This document shows positions 58,848-64,000 of a DNA stretch of 64,000 nt, piece by piece; within the stretch, counting starts at the first letter, position 1, and each line of letters starts with the position of its first letter. Made by a program: the position numbers and the translations under genes. Source of the DNA: Uloborus plumipes (taxonomy: Eukaryota; Arthropoda; Arachnida; Araneae; Uloboridae); contig JAXGGA010004723.1 of the NCBI GenBank assembly GCA_038373865.1, forward strand, positions 1 through 64,000, given 5' to 3'. The notes beneath the pieces are model-generated. The model made no database searches and was not told where the DNA came from. It saw nothing but the letters and a program-made list of their open reading frames with translations.

Positions 58848-59985
58848 GTAAGTGTTTGTCTTTGACTCACATATTTGATAATTTGTAAGTACTTTGATCA
58901 TTTACTAGTAACATTTGTCACGTTATTTTAATATCAAACAACACCATATGCAAAAAATACTAATTTTCAGATGATGTACAACTAAGTTATAATTAACTAA
59001 TATAATAATGATGTAAACAATAACTACTATTTAGTGTGGGGCACTTAAGATGGATTACCATTGCACCACGAACACTCGTTAGGTTTTACAAGTATCGACG
59101 ATCAAATCTAGTTTTGCCTTTCTCCGAATTTGATGGGTAAAGTTGTTAGATATTAAAGTGGCGATATACTTAGAACATAATATGATTACATATTTATGAT
59201 TGGTCTGAGAATTTACAAATTACTTCGGTGAAACGTGAAAATCATTTTTTAAGACTATTTATACTATTTTAGACTTTTTATCTATTCATACTTTTACCCT
59301 GCTACACTTCAATGACTCCACCTAATTTCTTTAAATTGTCTTTGCTTGATTTTGAGGAGATTTTGTAGATATTGAACACATTTTATTCCACCTTTAATTA
59401 ACTGATTTCTCCTAATTTACTTTCAACTTTCTATCCTGGCTGATTTTTTTTTAAACTTTTTAATTTTTAGCTGCATTTGGCTTTGTTTTCCTGCTTTTTC
59501 TCACGCTGTTTCTAGCAATTGGAGAGGACGTCACTCATCGTGAATCAACGATTCTCTTAGAAATTTCCCCCTCCCACCTCTTTTTTTTTTCTTTATCATC
59601 AAAGATCGGATTTTATGTACCAAAAGTCCTCAAAATATGCCTGCAAAGTGCGGTCTTTATTAAATCTAAAATATGTACTAATCTGCATATTTTTAAAACG
59701 TTTGCTTCAAACATAGAGAGCAATATAACAAAAATAAGTGTCCCTATCTCTAGAAAATCCAGATAGGCTGCTTACATTCATCAAATCGGCAAGAGTGAAA
59801 CATTTTGCGAGGCCACCGCTACGGAGGTATCAAATTATTCGAAAACAATAGTTCTTTGTGGAACCAGCTGGGTTTCACAAAGTTGGGATCGGATCTATAA
59901 AAACGGGATCGTTGCAAAATAACCAGAGTAAGAGAAAGCACTAACTGACATTAAGAGTAAAAATTTTTAAAAACGTACGGAATTA

Positions 59986-60148
59986 TATACTGTAAAATAG
60001 TTTTTTACAGTATGATGCAGCTAATATTGTGGTAATAAACTGCAAAATTGCCAGTCTTACAGTTTATTACTATGCATTTTAGTTTTAAACTGGAACCTCT
60101 GCTGCCAGCATTATACTGTAAAAATAAGTTTATTTTTCGCATTGTATC
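59986..60148 (-). mobile_element. Short ACTGTAAAATTAGC-family element
   Basis: Starts TATACTGTAAAATAG and contains ACTGGAACCTCTGCTGCCAG, the complement of the CTGGCAGCAGAGGTTCCAGT segment found at 27006. Same reverse layout as the 51-kb copy. Confidence 0.7.
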
Positions 60149-61214
60149 GTAAATAAAGGTTTGAGAAATTATCCGCAAAAAAATTTACTTTTCCTGAATA
60201 AAATCGAAGGCCCTTAATTTTGACGAATCGTTTGTGACAAAAACCCACAACGATCGGTTCGGTAGCGTGCCCGCAGTCGTGCAAATTGCTTTCACTTGTG
60301 CGGCCGTCAAAACGCGCAGCGTGGGGGCACCCTACCTGCGGGGACCCCGGGTTTCCTCCTTTCATTGCCACAACAAACGCATGAAGCCACTTTTTCTTCC
60401 TCTGTCAATCAGTGAGGTGTTGATGGAAAGCGAGAACAGGGACATTATTTTCTTTCCATTATTGGACAGTGTGGGGTGGTTCGGAAGGCACCATGGTGAC
60501 TGGGGAACGTTTTAATACAATATCGTGAGCAAGACATTTTGGAAACATAAGTGACATTTCCTGGTGTTGGTGACATTTTCAGGATATTTTGCGGAAATCC
60601 GTATTGAAATGGAATGAAGAGCTCAAACCTATATCTTTTACTGTTACGCAAAAATTTCCACACAGTCTTGTTCTTTTCCCTTCTGCATAGATGGGAAAAT
60701 GTACTACACAAACTTCCAGCCCTTATTCTCTTTTAAAAAGAAAAAAATATATTATGTATTATTAATGACATTCTCATTTTGAAAATGAAACTTATTTGTT
60801 CATTTTATCAACGGTGCCCAAGCTACGGAACGCAATCCAAAGGTGGCCCATGTAATTTTAAAATATTTACATCATGTTTTTTATGTATGTCCAGTATGTG
60901 TAACGGTCCACGAAATTTATTTTAGCATGAGGTAAAATTAAGCTGTACCATTGATTTTATAATTACTAAGACTTATTCATTGTAGTTTTCGGCAACGATT
61001 GAAAAACTTAACCAACCAATCCACCCACGACATAGCAAATAGAATTAAAGCTAATAAAAAATTTTCAGTTCAACATTAAGCACGATTTAAGAGTTCTAGA
61101 ACGCTAAATTGTTGAACAAAATCAATATGCAATTATTTAATCAAAAACGCCTTTATACAAAATAGCTAAAAGAAAAATGTTCTTGGTCCTAGGAAAATGG
61201 TTATGTATACTGTA

Positions 61215-61391
61215 CAGGCCCGTCATTTAGGGGGGGGGGCAGGGGGGTCAATTGCTAACCCCCTTGACTTTGAGGAATCAATGTATTTACACATAAGTGG
61301 ACGTGGTTTTTAATGTTTTTTGGTGAAATTGTACTGTGTTTTTACCCTTTGCCCCCCCCCCCCCTTGGAAAAACTTGAAATGACGTCCCTG
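61215..61391. mobile_element. 177-bp hAT-like MITE in the Pax6 intron
   Basis: CAGGCCCGTCATTTAGGGGG at the left and AAATGACGTCCCTG at the right form a 14-bp inverted repeat with two or three mismatches. The 8-bp flanks ATACTGTA and CTCCTGTA agree at five or six positions. G-rich and C-rich runs lie just inside the two ends. Confidence 0.75.
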
Positions 61392-61868
61392 CTCCTGTAA
61401 ATTGTTGAAACCAAGGGCCCAGCAAGTCTCTAAAATTTTTCGCATTTTCCGATGTTTAACATTTTAGAGATAGCTGAATACAAAAGCATTTTCTTAAAGA
61501 CGGACATCGCACAACTATGATACGGGTCTGAAAAGTTGAGATCCGACTTTGACAATGTTTACCGCTGTTTCTATTAATAGGGGAGGAAAATTGCCGCTTA
61601 GTTGAGTTGGGTTACTTTTGCAGTAGTTTTGCAAAAAAAAAAAATATTCCAAATCAAATCCACGCCAATAACAAGTTTTGTTTTCACTGAACTACTAAAA
61701 AACAAGTTAACATTCTGAAGGCCATAGCTCATAATTAACCAGCGCTGCACAATTAATAAAATATCCAATTACGCAGAGCTATCAGTAACTTATAGTAAGA
61801 TTGACTAAATACTTTTTTTTTTGGAAAAAAATCTGCATAAATGTGAAAAGGGCAATTCTATTTTCCAG

Positions 61869-62178
61869 GTGTCTTCTATAAACAGGGTACTACGCAACTT
61901 GGCCGCCCAGAAAGAACAACAGCAGCAGCACCCCCACGCCCACCAACTGTCCGTGCCGGGAGCGGAACTGGTGTACGACAAACTGCGAATTCTGAACGGG
62001 GCGCAGCCCTGGCCCTGGTATCATGCGGGGGCGGCGACGCACCTGCAGCACGCCGCCGCCCCGCCCGGTGGACTCTCGGCGGCGGTCGGGGGCCTTGTCT
62101 CTTCGGGGGTCTCTCCCCCCGTGGGTCTGGGGGTGTGCAACGGACAACTCAACGGGGTGGATACAGCCACCAAGAAGA
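61869..62178 (+). CDS. Pax6: Pax6 exon: end of the paired domain and linker
   Basis: After TTTTCCAG the exon begins VSSINRVLRNLAAQKEQQQQ, which completes the paired domain and enters the linker toward the homeodomain. Later it has VYDKLRILNG followed by WPWY, a block conserved in Pax6 linkers (YDKLRMLNGQ...WYP in vertebrates), then Ala/Gly/Pro-rich low complexity. It ends ACCAAGAAGA|GTAAGT, phase 1, 310 bp (103 codons plus one base). The homeodomain and the proline/serine/threonine-rich activation region must lie downstream of the window, so the gene is partial. The G/C-rich coding repeats (CCGCCGCC, GGCGGCGG) are unusual for the window but typical of linker exons. Confidence 0.95.
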
Positions 62179-62573
62179 GTAAGTTTGACCTTTTCTGTTC
62201 TTTTCCGTGGCATTCGGACCCAGGGGAGGCAAATAAGGGTTGCAAGAGGGGCGGTAGCACCCCCAAATGTTTTCCGCAGAATGATAAAAAACAGGGAAAT
62301 TCAATTTATGAGTACCACGAATCAATGATGATGCTCAAAATAAATTAAATAACTTTGTCAATTGAATCGGAGAGTGCATAAACAACGTAAGTCCAGAACT
62401 TCAAATTGTTCAGGAGAGAGAAAAAACGTCTTAATTCTAGCATTGTGTCTACGGTCAACATTCAAATAACAGACATCGTATCTTTCGAATTGGTAACCTG
62501 ACTGACGGGATTTTTGATCTCAACACGCATCTTGCCTGCTACAGCTTGTTTCCACAAAAAACAAATTTTCGAA

Positions 62574-62935
62574 TTTTTAACCGACTTCGAAAAAGGAGAA
62601 GGTTCTCAATTCAAAGCGTATACTTTTTTTTTTTTTGTTTGTTCGCACATAACATCTGATTTACTGAACTGATTTGGACAATTTTTTTTTAATCGATAGG
62701 AGATGGTGTAACTTAGGTACCATGTACTCATATGACGATAATTGTTCACTAGAAAAAAAGTTATGATCGAAAAACTAACATTTCATGTCATTTAAAACAA
62801 TATCTGCTATCGTAAATCCTTACTTCAAAGAGCGACCCGATTGTCAAGTGGTTATGCTCGTCAGGTTGAAGTTCCTGATGGAATGAGATCGAGTCCAGGT
62901 CTGCAAGGATTTTTTCGAATAGCTGCATGTTTATT
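62574..62935 (+). repeat. tRNA-related composite repeat (SINE-like), copy 1
   Basis: It opens with AACCGACTTCGAAAAAGGAG, a start common in arthropod repeats, then a shared 250-bp body. At 62832 it enters a tRNA-like segment: GCGACCCG, a box A-like TTGTCAAGTGG at 62841-62851 and a box B-like AGATCGAGTCC at 62886-62896. The tail is a T-run. Box A and B face +. Confidence 0.8.
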
Positions 62936-63651
62936 TTTTTTAATGATTTTAATGATTGTAATGTCCTTATGCAGGTACATCCTCCCATGGGAATGTGCCC
63001 CATATTTTTTTATGGTACAAAATGACAGTTTTGGTCGGATCTTTGTTAAAATTGGCAATGGGGTCCTTCGAGGCTGTAGAATTTTCTTATGGACGTTTGC
63101 GCCATTTTTGGGGGCTTTGAATCGATTGTGGCAATAAATGGTTTTTGATTTGCGGCACCTGTATTATTTTTTCAAAAACTATATACACAATCAATTATAT
63201 TATGTTAATTTTTGTACCTTTATAAAATTCTGTATTTTATACCTTGCATTTACGTCAAATTCAAGGTAAAATTAAAAGTCAAAAATTCTGAAGATGATAA
63301 ATATATGTTAAAAATTAAAGTAACTATTTTTTGTGATTTTCATATTGGTTGTGATCAAAAAACATCATTACAAACAAATAAAATGTATCAAACACCATAA
63401 GTGTTGAGTTATTGGGGAAAATCTGCAGTGTAATGTTTTTTTGCACTGCGAGGAGGGGTGGGTATGAACGATCATTAAAGTGACACACATTTTTAAAAAA
63501 TAAGATTTTGAGTTGTGGTGTTTGAAAAAAGCTAAAGAGTCCACTTTAGTAGAAAATTATTTGCCATGAAAAGCAAAAACTTGCACCAATTTTCCAAGTC
63601 TTACTCTAATTCCTTCTCCCACAATTCAAATTACTTACTTTTACTTTCAAT

Positions 63652-64000
63652 TTTTAACAGACTTCAAAAAAGGAGGAGGTTCTTAATTCAAAGCGTATGT
63701 TTTTTTGTCTGTTTGTTCGCATATAACATCTGATCTACTGAACCGATTTGGACGATTTTTTTTTTAATCGATAGGAGATGGTTAACTTTGGTACCATGTA
63801 CTCATATGACGATATTTGTTCACTAGAAAAAAAGTTATGATCGAAAAACTAAAATTTCATGTTATTTAAAAACAATATGTGCTGTCGTAAATCCTTACTT
63901 CAATGAGCGACCCGATGGTCAAGTGGTTAAAAGCGTCGGGTTTAAGTTCCTGATGGAATGAGATCGAGTCCAGGTCTGCAAGTTTTTTGAACAGCTGCAT
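63652..64000 (+). repeat. tRNA-related composite repeat (SINE-like), copy 2, cut by the window edge
   Basis: Same order as copy 1, 1078 bp downstream and in the same direction. TTTTTAACAGACTTCAAAAA opens it. Box A-like TGGTCAAGTGG lies at 63916-63926 and box B-like AGATCGAGTCC at 63961-63971. A T-run follows the tRNA-like part, then GAACAGCTGCAT. It continues past 64000. Confidence 0.8.

Larger units (their letters stand above)
58848..61868 (+). other. Pax6 intron between the paired-domain exons
   Basis: Bounded by GTAAGTG and TATTTTCCAG. It holds a GC-richer island at 60230-60480, an ACTGTAAAATTAGC element at 59986-60148 and a MITE at 61215-61391. The rest is AT-rich with no exon seen. Confidence 0.75.
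62179..64000 (+). other. Pax6 intron beyond the linker exon, with two tRNA-related repeats
   Basis: Starts GTAAGTTTGACC. Apart from the two repeats at 62574-62935 and 63652-64000 it is AT-rich with no exon recognised. The downstream acceptor is outside the window. Confidence 0.7.

Noticed and set aside
58413..58901. Long antisense open frame over the paired-domain exon
   Set aside because: It lies opposite a clearly conserved exon and its sequence follows from GC-rich codons on the other strand.
63907..63982. A functional tRNA gene
   Set aside because: The A and B boxes are there, but it is repeated in a 1-kb-spaced copy with a long shared body and I cannot pair an acceptor stem or fold a standard cloverleaf.
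1..64000. CRISPR arrays, rRNA or bacterial operons
   Set aside because: Tandem repeats here lack the short-repeat/spacer layout, and the exon structure and elements are eukaryotic.

Overview
The window is eukaryotic, AT-rich and intron-rich. Its one recognisable host gene is a Pax6 (eyeless / twin of eyeless) gene on the + strand. The paired domain is close to arthropod Pax6. The very long introns and the mix of Tc1/mariner, hAT, pogo-like and Harbinger-like elements suggest an arthropod, perhaps a chelicerate such as a spider. The species is an inference and cannot be proved from this window.

Layout. 1-5.6 kb holds the 3' end of a Tc1-like element, a truncated pogo-like transposase and two tandem arrays. 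5.6-16.9 kb is a nested stack of transposons: a hAT-type element whose cargo is a 292-bp satellite, containing a second hAT-like element, containing a third, which holds a 2.3-kb palindrome, a pogo-like element and a 0.9-kb element. Terminal inverted repeats and target-site duplications can be read for almost every layer. 17-20 kb holds smaller MITEs. 20.47-21.04 kb is a CpG-rich, TATA-less promoter-like island with a consensus splice donor, which may be a first non-coding exon. 22-33 kb is AT-rich with MITEs and a Tc1 element split by a hAT insertion. 34.2-37.0 kb is a nearly complete 2.77-kb DNA transposon encoding a broken transposase-like protein.

From 37 kb to the end there are few elements and many short GC-richer unique islands in AT-rich DNA, as expected around a developmental regulator. 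Three Pax6 exons follow: 55787-55934 (start codon in MPHKG), 58501-58847 (most of the paired domain) and 61869-62178 (end of the paired domain plus linker). The homeodomain and C-terminus lie beyond the window. The last 1.4 kb holds two direct copies of a tRNA-related repeat.

If the 20.5-21.0 kb island is the Pax6 promoter, the window is one long 5' gene region: promoter, about 34.7 kb of intron with candidate enhancers and transposons, then the first coding exons. No other host protein gene, rRNA, functional tRNA or CRISPR was supported.
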